Shown here: positions 1-8,673 of the stretch, piece by piece
Position numbering within the stretch: the first letter of the stretch is position 1
How the letters are laid out: every line of letters begins with the position of its first letter
Assembly (NCBI GenBank): GCA_003284375.1
Contig: QBVL01000003.1
Location: 1 to 64,000, forward strand
Length of the DNA: 64,000 nucleotides
Source: Prochlorococcus sp. AG-311-J23
Lineage (GTDB): Bacteria; Cyanobacteriota; Cyanobacteriia; PCC-6307; Cyanobiaceae
Direction of reading: 5' to 3'
Made by a program: the position numbers and the translations under genes
The notes under the pieces: model-generated
Databases searched by the model: none
Seen by the model: the letters and a program-made list of their open reading frames with translations, nothing else
What the model was told of the DNA's origin: nothing

Positions 1-484
1 TATCACAATACAGATCTTTATGTATTAGTAAACCTTGATCTCCATAAGGATGTTGTAAAAAACGACTTCTTAGCGCTACTGCAATTTCTAAAAATCTATA
101 TTCTATATTATATTTTTTTATTTTAAAGTCAAAATACCATGCAAAATTTTTTGATTTTTTATTTTGTATTATTTGAGATAAACTTTTAACCCAACCTATT
201 CTTAATCTACTGTCGGCATGTAGAAATAAGAGCCAATCTCCTCTTGCATTTGATGCACCGGTTTTTAGTTGATAGCCTCTATTCTTTTTACGGCTTTTAA
301 TAACATCTAATCCCTGTATCTGTGCAATTGAGATAGTTAAATCTATACTCCCTCCATCAACTATTATTAATTCACAATCATATGGCCAGACATTTAAATC
401 AGAAAGAAGAAGAGGGAGGTGAAGCGCTTCATTTAAAGTTGGTATGATGATGCTGAGAGTCGGAATTTTTTGTGATCTAACCAT
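1..484 (-). CDS. Family 2 glycosyltransferase (TIGR04283-like), 3' part cut off
   Basis: The reading frame is open from an ATG at 484 to the window edge, giving 161 residues of the N-terminal half. It opens with the GT-A signature LSIIIPTLNE (about residues 10-19), followed by ELIIVDGGS and the nucleotide/metal-binding LFLHADSR. These are typical of GT2 enzymes of the TIGR04283 family, which databases often call arsenosugar biosynthesis glycosyltransferases; that substrate is not proven here. The start overlaps the last 52 bases of the upstream DUF2064 gene. The two families are commonly adjacent, so they probably act together on a sugar-nucleotide substrate. The C-terminal half lies outside the window. 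Confidence 0.85.
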   Translation of the reverse strand, partial: MVRSQKIPTLSIIIPTLNEALHLPLLLSDLNVWPYDCELIIVDGGSIDLTISIAQIQGLDVIKSRKKNRGYQLKTGASNARGDWLLFLHADSRLRIGWVKSLSQIIQNKKSKNFAWYFDFKIKKYNIEYRFLEIAVALRSRFLQHPYGDQGLLIHKDLYCD

Positions 485-1158
485 GGTGATAAATCTATAA
501 TATTATCCAGATCATTTTTAGTTTGAAGAAGTTGATAATCTATTTTATTTAAGGATGCTAATCGTATAGTCTCTTGAAGTACTTTATCGCTTCCCCAACT
601 TATACCTGAAAATGGCCAGGTGCATACAGGCTTTAAAAGTTTTTTTGATAGACCTATAAGCCAGTATCCGCCGTCACTTGAAGGGCCTAAAACCATTTCT
701 TTATGATTAAGTATTTGTATAGCTTGAATTAATTCAAAATGTGAGATTGATGGTAAATCACTTCCAATAATTATGATGGGATTGCGAGTTTGGTGAGAAT
801 GATTTTGTTCATGATGAGTCTTTAAAAACTGTCTTTTCATTTTTGTTCCTAGATTGCCAGGACCCTGAATCTCAACTTCTTTTATTTTATTTAATACGGC
901 CCATTTTTTTGCAGCTTTAATACCAATTCCATCGAAGGCAACTTTTATATCTGCAAAACCTTCTTTTTGAATCTTTTTAGCAACGTTAATAGTGTGATTC
1001 ATTAGTCTCTCTTGGATCTTTGCTGCTTTAAATGCCCCTATATCCTTTGCTAATCGACTTTTACATCTATATATCGCGTGCCATTTTGTCATTAAAACAA
1101 CAGTTGGTCGGTTGTTTACATAAAGTTTGTTTGTATTTTCTTTTTTACTCATAACCAT
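433..1158 (-). CDS. DUF2064/TIGR04282 glycosyltransferase-like protein
   Basis: A 241-residue protein of the DUF2064 family, a GT-A-like fold related to nucleotidyltransferases such as CofC. Visible marks are TKWHAIYRCKSRLA near the N-terminus, IIIGSDLPSIS (about residues 129-139), matching the family SDxP motif, and GPSSDGGYWLIGL (about 158-170). Members are often annotated as arsenosugar biosynthesis glycosyltransferases; the real substrate is unknown. The first 10-15 residues are poorly conserved in character, and ATG at either codon 1 or 3 could be the start. Its 3' end overlaps the GT2 gene by 52 bases, suggesting coupled translation. It is divergent from dnaA across a 230-bp AT-rich gap in which I see no consensus DnaA box. 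Confidence 0.8.
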   Translation of the reverse strand: MVMSKKENTNKLYVNNRPTVVLMTKWHAIYRCKSRLAKDIGAFKAAKIQERLMNHTINVAKKIQKEGFADIKVAFDGIGIKAAKKWAVLNKIKEVEIQGPGNLGTKMKRQFLKTHHEQNHSHQTRNPIIIIGSDLPSISHFELIQAIQILNHKEMVLGPSSDGGYWLIGLSKKLLKPVCTWPFSGISWGSDKVLQETIRLASLNKIDYQLLQTKNDLDNIIDLSPWLDHKKFRLSASSYQL

Positions 1159-1388
1159 CTTAATAGTTATTTATCTAGGAATATTCTATGTTTTTGAAGC
1201 TTAAGTTACTATTCATTGCATCTGATTAATTTTTGTTTTAAAAAAAAATAAATTTACACTTGCATTTATCTTCCTAATCAATAGTGATAGCTGCTTTTTT
1301 GGGGATGGGACAAAAAATTTACAACTGGATTCCCAAATTTAAGAATGATTGATTAGTGTTTTTAGCTAAACTCATATTCCATTAGGTC

Positions 1389-2789
1389 ATGCCTGTGCCA
1401 ACCCGGAATGAGCTATGGACGAAGGTGCAGGAATTACTGCAAAAGAATTTAAGTAAGCCTTCATATGAAACATGGATACGTCCGGCTGAATTCTTTGATT
1501 TCAAAAATGGATGCTTGACTTTGCTAGCCCCAAATAGCTTCTCAAGTGATTGGTTGAGGAAAAATTACTCTCATACAATTGAAGAGATTGCATCAGAGAT
1601 ATTTGGTCATGAAGTTAAAGTTCATATAAAAGTTAATGAAGAATTCTTATCTGAAAAAAACAATAAGAAAAAGACTTTTTTAAATACAGAAAATAATTCG
1701 ATTGCCACGCGTGATAATTCAGACATTAAATCTAAACAATCCCCAGCAAAAAAATTCCTACCGAGCTTGAATCTTCGATATGTTTTTAATAGATTTGTTG
1801 TGGGTCCTAATAGTCGGATGGCTCATGCTGCAGCAATGGCAGTGGCTGAGTCCCCTGGTCGAGAATTTAATCCATTATTTATTTGTGGGGGAGTTGGCCT
1901 AGGTAAAACACATTTAATGCAATCTATTGGTCATTACAGGTTGGAAATTGATCCAGGAGCAAAGGTTGCATATGTCTCTACTGAGACTTTTACAAATGAT
2001 TTAATTGTTGCGATCAGAAAAGATGGGATGCAAGCTTTCAGAAATAGATATAGAGAGGCTGATTTGATATTGGTTGACGATATTCAATTTATAGAAGGTA
2101 AAGAATATACTCAGGAAGAATTCTTTCATACATTTAATGCTTTGCACGAGGCAGGTAGACAAATTGTTCTTACAAGTGATAGGCCTCCAAGTCAAATACC
2201 TCGTTTACAAGAACGATTGATTTCAAGATTCTCGATGGGACTAATTGCAGATATTCAAGCGCCCGATTTGGAGACGAGAATGGCAATATTACAAAAAAAA
2301 GCTGAGCATGAAAGAATGCGTTTGCCAAGAGATTTGATTCAGTTTATTGCCGGACGATTCACTTCTAATATAAGAGAATTAGAAGGAGCATTTACTCGTG
2401 CTGTCGCATTTGCCTCTATCACTGGATTGCCAATGACAGTGGAATCAGTAGCACCAATGCTTGATCCTACTGGACAAGGAGTAGAAGTTAAGCCTAAACA
2501 AGTACTAGAAAAAGTAGCTGAGGTCTTTGGAGTTACTGAGGAGGAAATGCGTAGTCCAAGTAGACGTAGGCCTGTTAGTCAGGCAAGACAGGTAGGTATG
2601 TATTTAATGCGCCATGGGACAGATTTAAGTCTTCCTCGTATTGGAGAATCTTTCGGAGGAAAGGATCATACAACAGTTATGTATGCCATTGAGCAAATAG
2701 AAAAAAAATTATCAAGTGAGCCACAATTGGCAAGTCAAGTTCAAAAAGTCAAGGATCTTCTTCAGATCGATTCACGAAAACGTCGTTGA
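1389..2789 (+). CDS. dnaA: Chromosomal replication initiator DnaA
   Basis: DnaA is the AAA+ ATPase that binds DnaA boxes and opens the replication origin. The 466 residues show domain I (about 1-85), a short polar linker (about 86-120), the AAA+ core with Walker [10 protein letters not shown] (about 167-175) and Walker [10 protein letters not shown] (about 226-234), and the C-terminal DNA-binding domain with [15 protein letters not shown] near the end. Length is normal. The ATG start is followed by a typical N-terminal helix. There is no dnaN next door and no DnaA-box cluster upstream, so the position does not by itself mark oriC; in picocyanobacteria dnaA is often away from the origin. Confidence 0.97.
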   Translation: MPVPTRNELWTKVQELLQKNLSKPSYETWIRPAEFFDFKNGCLTLLAPNSFSSDWLRKNYSHTIEEIASEIFGHEVKVHIKVNEEFLSEKNNKKKTFLNTENNSIATRDNSDIKSKQSPAKKFLPSLNLRYVFNRFVVGPNSRMAHAAAMAVAESPGREFNPLFICGGVGLGKTHLMQSIGHYRLEIDPGAKVAYVSTETFTNDLIVAIRKDGMQAFRNRYREADLILVDDIQFIEGKEYTQEEFFHTFNALHEAGRQIVLTSDRPPSQIPRLQERLISRFSMGLIADIQAPDLETRMAILQKKAEHERMRLPRDLIQFIAGRFTSNIRELEGAFTRAVAFASITGLPMTVESVAPMLDPTGQGVEVKPKQVLEKVAEVFGVTEEEMRSPSRRRPVSQARQVGMYLMRHGTDLSLPRIGESFGGKDHTTVMYAIEQIEKKLSSEPQLASQVQKVKDLLQIDSRKRR

Positions 2790-2824
2790 ATTTAAGATTT
2801 GAATGTTAGAGAGATTTTAGTTTT

Positions 2825-4066
2825 TTAATTAAATCGTATAGGATTTTGATCTAGCCTATTTCTGATAGGTATAGCAGGTCCTGAATCACTACCATCAATA
2901 TTAGCGGTGCTTTCAAGAGCTTGTCTAAACAATCTTCCTGACAATAAAGGCATATCTCTTGGCACTGAAATTCTATCTCGGAGGTAACGTAATGCAGAGG
3001 CACTATTCTTCTCTGGACGGCAATCTTGTTTTGTGATCATGGAGGTTAAGGCTGCTCTCAATGGCTGATCAAACAATTTATTTTTCATTGGGCTAACAGC
3101 AATGATTCTCTCTTTATGTTTGATTACTCTTTCTAAAGCTAAAGTTTCAAATTGTTGTTCCGATTCTTGATCAACTTTGAAATCTATTAACTCTAATTGT
3201 CCTAATCCAGAACCTGTATCAATTTTTTTGGAAAATAATTGTTGGTTTGCATTTGAATATGTAAAGCAACCTCCCATTTGAGGAGGTAAATCATGGGCAT
3301 GAGTATGAAAATCTCCTTGAGTTCCTCTATATTCCTCAAGTTTTTCAAGATTTTTAAGCCATGAATTTATAAAAGGGTGCTCTTCTCTCAATGAATATCC
3401 TTTGTAGTAAGCCAATGAGGCATTCATCCTTTCAACATATGGAATAAAGATTACATCAGCTGATCCAGGCTTTTCACCATTTTTTGTTGAGATTGGAGTG
3501 AGCCACCCTGAAGCTTTTTTTTCTATTTCTTTTTCAAATTTTTTGGCAACAATTTTGAAACTCTCTTTCTTTTGTTCTTCTTGGGCTTGGAAAAGAGAGT
3601 TGCGACATAACCAGTTACACCATGATGAAAATAGTTCTCTTTCAAGTCTCCTATGCTCAAGGACTTTCTTCTCATTTAGAGATTGACCTAAAGGACCATA
3701 AATTTCCTCTAACACAAAAAGGATCTCATCACTTTCTGTGATTACATGATTTTCAATTTCTATTGCAGGGAGCATTCCTGAGGGCACTTTTTTTAAATAC
3801 CATTTTTCCTTTTCTCCGTAGCAACGCATTGTGACTTTTTTAATCCGGTAAGGAATTTTTTTAAGCTCTAACCAAATCCAAACTTTTTGGCAATAAGGAC
3901 ACCAAGCATGTATGTCTCTGTAAAGAGTAACAATTGCCTTGGACTCGTTTTTGTTAAAAAGCCGAAGTGATGAATATGGGTTGTTTAACCCATTGATTTG
4001 ATCAATTGGATCAGCTGTGTATGTTGCTAATTCTTCCCAACTCATTGCATTTCTGGTTGGATTCAT
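2825..4066 (-). CDS. Glutathione S-transferase-like protein with long C-terminal extension
   Basis: A 413-residue protein. After about 45 residues, a thioredoxin-fold GST N-terminal domain appears, with a redox-type CPYC motif at residues 56-59 and the cis-Pro/substrate motif KVPSGMLPAIE, then ITESDEIL. A helical GST C-domain follows to about residue 240. The remaining ~150 residues do not resemble the GST family and are of unknown role. The CPYC pair resembles glutaredoxin or omega-type GSTs more than Tyr/Ser GSTs, so a thiol-transfer or reductase activity is more likely than classic conjugation (inference). It is divergent from glutathione reductase with only 29 bases between start codons, which suggests a shared glutathione role. 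Confidence 0.82.
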   Translation of the reverse strand: MNPTRNAMSWEELATYTADPIDQINGLNNPYSSLRLFNKNESKAIVTLYRDIHAWCPYCQKVWIWLELKKIPYRIKKVTMRCYGEKEKWYLKKVPSGMLPAIEIENHVITESDEILFVLEEIYGPLGQSLNEKKVLEHRRLERELFSSWCNWLCRNSLFQAQEEQKKESFKIVAKKFEKEIEKKASGWLTPISTKNGEKPGSADVIFIPYVERMNASLAYYKGYSLREEHPFINSWLKNLEKLEEYRGTQGDFHTHAHDLPPQMGGCFTYSNANQQLFSKKIDTGSGLGQLELIDFKVDQESEQQFETLALERVIKHKERIIAVSPMKNKLFDQPLRAALTSMITKQDCRPEKNSASALRYLRDRISVPRDMPLLSGRLFRQALESTANIDGSDSGPAIPIRNRLDQNPIRFN

Positions 4067-4095
4067 TTATTTCAACGAGAATAGAGAAATAATAC

Positions 4096-5469
4096 TTGGT
4101 TGCAAAATTGAAAAGCTCTTTTGATTTAATTGTCATTGGTGCAGGATCCGGTGGATTAGCTGCTGCAAAGAAAGCAGCCAGTTACGGAGCCTCTGTAGCG
4201 ATCGTCGAGGGCGATCTTGTCGGAGGAACGTGTGTGATAAGAGGTTGTGTTCCTAAAAAATTATTAGTTTGTGGCTCTTCTCTCTTGGAGAGCTTTTTGT
4301 CTGCACCGTCTTATGGCTTTGATTTTGATAATTTAAAGATCAAGTCAGAGACTTTATTGGCTAATGTTCGAAAGGAAGTGCAAAGGCTGAATGAATTACA
4401 CGAAAATTTTCTAAATAAAGCTAATGTTGAGCTTTTTAAAGGTTGGGGTGAGTTTAAAAATTCAAATTGTATCGCAATTAAAAATCGAATAAATGGAGAG
4501 ACTTTAAATGAACTTTATGGAGAAAGAATTTTGATTGCAGTGGGAGGCAGACCTAAAAGACCAAGCATCGAGGGAGCATCTTTAAGTTGGACAAGTGATG
4601 ATATGTTTCTTCTTAAAAGCTTTCCGAAAAAAATTACAATTGTTGGTGCAGGCTATATTGCTTGCGAATTTGCATGCATATTGCACGGTTTAGGTGTTGA
4701 GGTTACCCAATTAGTACGAGGTGATAGGATTTTAAGAGGATTTGACTTTGAGCTTGCTTCAGCATTAACCGAGGCAATGAAAAATAAAGGAGTTAACATA
4801 ATCTTTGGTGAGAATATTTCCTCATTAAAAGGGACTCTTGGATCTTTAATTATAAAAACAAATACAGGTAAAGAGTTTGACTCGAATGGATTGCTTTTCG
4901 CTACTGGTAGAGAGCCGTTTTTAGAGGGGTTGAAGTTAGAACAAGCGGGTATAGAAATTCTTGAAAATAAAATTAAAGTTGATAGTGAAAGTAAAACGAA
5001 TATTTCTAATATCTTTGCTATTGGAGATGTAACTGACAGGATCAATTTGACACCAGTCGCAATTGATGAGGGTAGAAAGTTTGCTGATAGAAATTATGGC
5101 GAATCAAATCATAAGGTTAATTATGATTTTGTTCCTTATGCTGTATTTAGTCAGCCTGAAATAGCTTCTGTGGGCATGACTGAAGAGAAGGCTATTAAGT
5201 CGATAGGGAAAGATAATATTAAAGTACATAGATCAATATTTAGACCCTTATCTAAATCATTACCAAAGACTGACTCTAGATGTATTTTAAAGCTAATTGT
5301 TGATAAAAATAATAATAAAGTTTTGGGATGTCACATGATTGGTGATAATGCCTCTGAGATTATTCAGATGGCTTCAATCTCACTAATGCTAGGAGCTAAA
5401 AAATCTGATTTTGATAATACAATGGCATTGCATCCTACAATAGCCGAGGAATTCGTTACAATGAAATGA
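4096..5469 (+). CDS. gor: Glutathione reductase
   Basis: This FAD flavoenzyme reduces glutathione disulfide with NAD(P)H. The 457 residues show the FAD-binding DLIVIGAGSGGLAAA (about 10-24), the redox-active disulfide GGTCVIRGCVPKK (Cys46 and Cys51), the second dinucleotide fold IVGAGYIACEFA, the FAD-contact IFAIGDVTD, and the C-terminal HPTIAEE containing the active-site His. No ATG is available: TTG at 4096 is used here, and TTG at 4108 would give a protein four residues shorter. It is divergent from the GST-like gene, and its promoter must overlap that gene's 5' end because the gap is only 29 bases. Confidence 0.95.
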   Translation: MVAKLKSSFDLIVIGAGSGGLAAAKKAASYGASVAIVEGDLVGGTCVIRGCVPKKLLVCGSSLLESFLSAPSYGFDFDNLKIKSETLLANVRKEVQRLNELHENFLNKANVELFKGWGEFKNSNCIAIKNRINGETLNELYGERILIAVGGRPKRPSIEGASLSWTSDDMFLLKSFPKKITIVGAGYIACEFACILHGLGVEVTQLVRGDRILRGFDFELASALTEAMKNKGVNIIFGENISSLKGTLGSLIIKTNTGKEFDSNGLLFATGREPFLEGLKLEQAGIEILENKIKVDSESKTNISNIFAIGDVTDRINLTPVAIDEGRKFADRNYGESNHKVNYDFVPYAVFSQPEIASVGMTEEKAIKSIGKDNIKVHRSIFRPLSKSLPKTDSRCILKLIVDKNNNKVLGCHMIGDNASEIIQMASISLMLGAKKSDFDNTMALHPTIAEEFVTMK

Positions 5470-5483
5470 TTGAAATAAAGGGA

Positions 5484-6578
5484 TTAGTTATTAGAACTTT
5501 TTCTTAGCCTTAACCAGTAAGCAATTGTCTTGTATATAATTATTATTATTGACAATAATATGGCTATAAAAACTAATTCTTTGAATGCTGTGTGTAAATT
5601 TGGTAGAGTTAGAGGTATTATTTTGTCTGCGATGTAAAGCATATACAATCCTAATAAAACACCGCCTTCTCCTCTGCTTATTATTCCTTTTGTCCAGAAA
5701 ATAGGCATGCACGCAAGTGTAGTAATTACCATTATGGGAATATCCTTAGTTATTAGTAAATTCTCAACGACTAAACCACTGCCTCCAGATAGTAAAGAAC
5801 AGCTACCTAAAACTAGTAATTGATTTAATAAACAACTTCCAATTACATTGCCTATTGCTAGGTCAGTTTGACCACGAATAGCGGCCACTAATGACGTGAT
5901 CAACTCAGGTAAAGAGGTGCCCAGCGAAACTATCGTTAACCCAATTATAGCTTCGCTGACCCCTAATAATCCTGCAATTGTAGATGCGCCTTCTATTAAA
6001 AGCCGTGATCCAAGAGTTAACAAGAAAATACCACTTAGTAACTTCACTCCTGAATTTAATAAACTTGTTGAGTCTTTTTCTATATTTATTTCTGGCTCTG
6101 CTTCTTGGGTTTTTTGAGGTTCCTCTCTTGCTGTGCGAATTTCCCAAGTGGTATTTATTATTAGCGCAAGTATCAAAGCTAATCCAAATTGCCAAGTTAT
6201 CAGTTCTGAAGCGGCCATGCCCCAAACGGCAGTTGAGACTGCTAGAAGAAGAGGAATGTCTCTTCTTACAAGACGACTTTCAACTCTTAAAGGTCTCAAA
6301 AGTGCACTTCCTCCGAGAACTACCATCACATTGAAAATATTGCTGCCAACAATGTTGCTCAAAGCTAGACTGTCTGATCCAGTGAGAGAGGAGTTAACAC
6401 TCACAAATAGTTCAGGTGCACTTGTCCCTAGAGATACTATTGTTAAACCAATAACTAGTTGAGGGATCCCAAGGATTAAGGCTAAAGCTACAGATCCTTG
6501 AATAAAGAGCTCCCCACCGCTAAAAAGTAAAAATATCCCAACAATAAACTCTAAAAATGACAATAATATTGATGGCAT
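5484..6578 (-). CDS. Calcium/sodium antiporter, CaCA superfamily (YrbG-like)
   Basis: An integral membrane cation exchanger of 364 residues with roughly ten hydrophobic segments. Two inverted alpha repeats are plain: GLTIVSLGTSAPELFVS in the N-half and GLTIVSLGTSLPELITS in the C-half, which form the ion-binding site in this superfamily. A hydrophilic loop rich in Glu (about residues 150-170) separates the halves. Such proteins exchange Ca2+ or K+ for Na+ or H+; the exact ions cannot be read from sequence. The gene is convergent with gor, with a 14-base gap. Confidence 0.92.
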   Translation of the reverse strand: MPSILLSFLEFIVGIFLLFSGGELFIQGSVALALILGIPQLVIGLTIVSLGTSAPELFVSVNSSLTGSDSLALSNIVGSNIFNVMVVLGGSALLRPLRVESRLVRRDIPLLLAVSTAVWGMAASELITWQFGLALILALIINTTWEIRTAREEPQKTQEAEPEINIEKDSTSLLNSGVKLLSGIFLLTLGSRLLIEGASTIAGLLGVSEAIIGLTIVSLGTSLPELITSLVAAIRGQTDLAIGNVIGSCLLNQLLVLGSCSLLSGGSGLVVENLLITKDIPIMVITTLACMPIFWTKGIISRGEGGVLLGLYMLYIADKIIPLTLPNLHTAFKELVFIAILLSIIIIIYKTIAYWLRLRKSSNN

Positions 6579-6681
6579 GATTGAGTAATTTATTGAGAAA
6601 CTAAATAAGTGAATTAATTTATATTATTTCCATTTGGTATTATCCTAATATCTTAGCCCTTCATTGATACTTGAGGATTTA

Positions 6682-6701
6682 TAGATCAAGGTAGATCAAG
6701 G
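6682..6701. repeat. Perfect tandem decamer upstream of pyrC
   Basis: TAGATCAAGG occurs twice back to back. The repeat ends 35 bases before the pyrC start, just upstream of an AT-rich, -10-like stretch. A 10-bp period places both copies on nearly the same helix face, as for a regulator or activator site. Function is inference. Confidence 0.4.
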
Positions 6702-6736
6702 CTGCATAAGATATACATTGATAAAGCTTTAATTCT

Positions 6737-7801
6737 GTGATTGCTTCTGTTAATCAAATCTCTTTATTAAAGCCTGATGATTGGCATCTGCATTTGAGAG
6801 ATGGAAAGATTCTTAAGGGTGTTTTAAGTCATACCGCAGATGTGTTTTGCCGTGCAATCATCATGCCAAATCTTGATCCGCCAATCACTACTTTAAGCCA
6901 AGCACAAGAGTATAAAAAAAGAATTATCCAGTCTATCCCTAAAGGTGTTCCTTTTACTCCGCTGATGACAGCATATCTTACAGATGATATGCCTGAGGAG
7001 GTCTTAGAGAGAGGTTTTAGAGAAGGTGTCTTCCATGGGGCAAAGCTCTATCCAGCCAATGTGACAACTAATTCTTCTTATGGGGTTACAGATATAAGTA
7101 AGATCGACAATTTATTTGAGACGATGGAAAGAATTGGTATGCCATTATTGATTCATGGAGAAGTGACTGATTTCAATGTTGATGTATTTGATAGAGAAGC
7201 TGTTTTTATTGAGCGTCACCTTGAACCATTATTACGAAGATTTTCCTCACTTAAAGTGGTTTTAGAACATATCACGACCATAGATGCAATTGACTTTGTG
7301 GAAAACAGTGAGTTTGATATAGCCGCTACAATCACACCTCATCATCTACATATCAATCGAAACGCAATGTTCAATGGTGGGTTAAGGAGTGATTTTTATT
7401 GCTTACCAACAGCCAAACGTGAAATTCATCGTATTGCTCTAAGACAAGCGGCTACTAGCGCTAAACCTTGCTTTTTCCTTGGAACTGATTCAGCACCTCA
7501 CACCCGTAGATTTAAGGAAAGCTCATGTGGATGTGCAGGAATCTTTAATGCCCCTTTCGCTTTGGAAAGCTATTTAAAAGTTTTCGAAGAAGAAAATGCA
7601 CTAGATAGGTTTGAAGCTTTTTCAAGTATTAATGGAGCAACTTTTTATGGATTACCTTTAAACACAGAGAGAATAACTTTAGTTAAAAAAGATATTTCAG
7701 TGCCTCAAATGATTGATGTTGGACTAGTTGGTGATCCCAATGATTTTGTAAAACCATTTCACTCAGGAGAAACCCTTGACTGGGCGATAGGGGATGTTTA
7801 G
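6737..7801 (+). CDS. pyrC: Dihydroorotase
   Basis: This zinc enzyme closes N-carbamoyl-aspartate to dihydroorotate in pyrimidine synthesis. The 354-residue length is typical of the PyrC type. It shows the metal-binding DDWHLHLRDG (about 14-23), the segment GAKLYPANVTTNS that holds the carboxylated lysine, LIHGEVT, VLEHITT, ITPHHL and the C-terminal metal ligand region LGTDSAPH. The start is GTG at 6737. The 158-bp divergent gap upstream holds a tandem decamer and probably the promoter. Confidence 0.96.
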   Translation: MIASVNQISLLKPDDWHLHLRDGKILKGVLSHTADVFCRAIIMPNLDPPITTLSQAQEYKKRIIQSIPKGVPFTPLMTAYLTDDMPEEVLERGFREGVFHGAKLYPANVTTNSSYGVTDISKIDNLFETMERIGMPLLIHGEVTDFNVDVFDREAVFIERHLEPLLRRFSSLKVVLEHITTIDAIDFVENSEFDIAATITPHHLHINRNAMFNGGLRSDFYCLPTAKREIHRIALRQAATSAKPCFFLGTDSAPHTRRFKESSCGCAGIFNAPFALESYLKVFEEENALDRFEAFSSINGATFYGLPLNTERITLVKKDISVPQMIDVGLVGDPNDFVKPFHSGETLDWAIGDV

Positions 7802-7886
7802 TGAGATTGGTGAATGATACATCCAATAATTATTTAACTCTAGATATTCTTAAGAGTACTGATTCAAGCACATACGTTTACGCTAA

Positions 7887-7892
7887 TATACT
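7887..7892 (+). promoter_or_regulatory. Possible -10 element for tRNA-Leu/ndhL
   Basis: TATACT lies 50 bases upstream of the mature tRNA 5' end and differs by one base from the bacterial -10 consensus. No convincing -35 is present at the expected spacing. AT-rich sequence makes chance matches common. Confidence 0.25.
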
Positions 7893-7942
7893 AATAGCTT
7901 AGAGTTTAAGCTCTAGCATTTTGATAATCCTTGCTATCACTG

Positions 7943-8029
7943 GGGAGTGTGGCGGAATTGGTAGACGCACCAGACTTAAAATCTGTTGGCCGCTTTTTGG
8001 CCGTGGGGGTTCAAGTCCCCCCACTCCCA
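7943..8029 (+). tRNA. tRNA-Leu (anticodon UAA)
   Basis: The 87-base sequence folds as a class II tRNA. Acceptor arms GGGAGTG (7943-7949) and CACTCCC (8022-8028) pair fully, with discriminator A at 8029. The D-arm contains GGAATTGGTAGACGC. The anticodon stem CAGA/TCTG encloses loop CTTAAAA, giving anticodon TAA. A long variable arm (TGGCCGCTTTTTGGCCG) and the T-arm GGGGGTTCAAGTCCCCC complete it, all typical of tRNA-Leu. CCA is not encoded. It has no group I intron in the anticodon loop, an intron found in this tRNA in many other cyanobacteria. ndhL follows at once. Confidence 0.97.
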
Positions 8030-8073
8030 TGATGTTTTCTATCTTGATTGTGTGTTTAATCCCTTTTGGATTA

Positions 8074-8301
8074 ATGGGAGCTGTTAATCCGTTAATTACA
8101 TTATCTGCTTATGCGGTCTTGGGAGGGATGTATTTATTGGTAGTTCCTTTATTTCTTTTTTATTGGATGAATAATCGTTGGAATGTTATGGGAAAGTTTG
8201 AACGCCTTTTTATATATGGACTTGTGTTTCTTTTCTTTCCTGGAATGGTTTTGTTTGCACCTTTTCTTAATTTAAGAATGAATGGAAATGAGGAGTCTTG
8301 A
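8074..8301 (+). CDS. ndhL: NAD(P)H-quinone oxidoreductase subunit L
   Basis: NdhL is a small membrane subunit of cyanobacterial NDH-1, linked to cyclic electron flow and CO2 uptake (old name IctA). From this ATG the protein is 75 residues, near the usual NdhL length. Two hydrophobic segments flank the family-typical [14 protein letters not shown], followed by FLFFPGM and APFLNLR. The frame is open back into the tRNA: ATG at 8032, or at 8029 where the A is the tRNA discriminator, would add about 14-15 hydrophobic residues. I chose 8074 because it fits family length and leaves 44 bases after the tRNA. DUF3007 follows after 3 bases. Confidence 0.85.
   Translation: MGAVNPLITLSAYAVLGGMYLLVVPLFLFYWMNNRWNVMGKFERLFIYGLVFLFFPGMVLFAPFLNLRMNGNEES
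8291..8295 (+). promoter_or_regulatory. Shine-Dalgarno supporting the TTG start of the DUF3007 gene
   Basis: AGGAG sits nine bases before TTG at 8305, inside the end of ndhL. It decides the start of the downstream gene and suggests the two are translated from one mRNA. Confidence 0.6.
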
Positions 8302-8304
8302 ACT

Positions 8305-8637
8305 TTGACAAGAGCACAGGTTTTTCAAATAGGTTTGATTGTTTTTGTTTTAGGCGGCTTGGGATATGAAGTGTTTCAGTTACTTGGATTTGAATCAATA
8401 TCAGCTGGTATTGCGGCACAGTCAATATTAATTTTAATTATTTTTGCATGGACAGCTTCTTACCTTTTTAGAGTTTTCTCTGGGAATATGACTTTTATGG
8501 AGCAACGTAAAAGATACAGAGAGGCTTATGAAAAATTGACTGATGAAAAAATTAGAGAAAAGTTTGAGGCCATGACAGATGAAGAAAAAATTGAATTACT
8601 AAAAACCGTTGAGGAAGAAAGTATTGAACAAACTTAA
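8305..8637 (+). CDS. DUF3007 family membrane protein
   Basis: A 110-residue protein conserved in cyanobacteria and plastid lineages as DUF3007; its function is unknown. Two transmembrane segments (about 8-27 and 38-56) are followed by a charged, helical C-terminal tail rich in Glu and Lys (about 65-110), probably coiled and soluble. It starts at TTG with a good AGGAG nine bases upstream. It lies 3 bases after ndhL, an arrangement that suggests a link to NDH-1 (inference). Confidence 0.8.
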   Translation: MTRAQVFQIGLIVFVLGGLGYEVFQLLGFESISAGIAAQSILILIIFAWTASYLFRVFSGNMTFMEQRKRYREAYEKLTDEKIREKFEAMTDEEKIELLKTVEEESIEQT

Positions 8638-8673
8638 GTTTTAATTACTAAATCTCAATAATTTTTTACTCTT

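Noticed and set aside
5984-6462. Two overlapping open frames antisense to the cation antiporter
   Set aside because: Leu- and Ser-rich translation of the reverse of a membrane protein; shadow frames.
7896-7912. Hairpin AGCTTA-GAGTT-TAAGCT after pyrC
   Set aside because: Six-base AT-rich stem without a T-run; too weak to call a terminator, and it overlaps the likely tRNA promoter region.
7921-8028. Upstream extension of the ndhL frame through the tRNA
   Set aside because: It translates the tRNA itself; the family starts after the tRNA.
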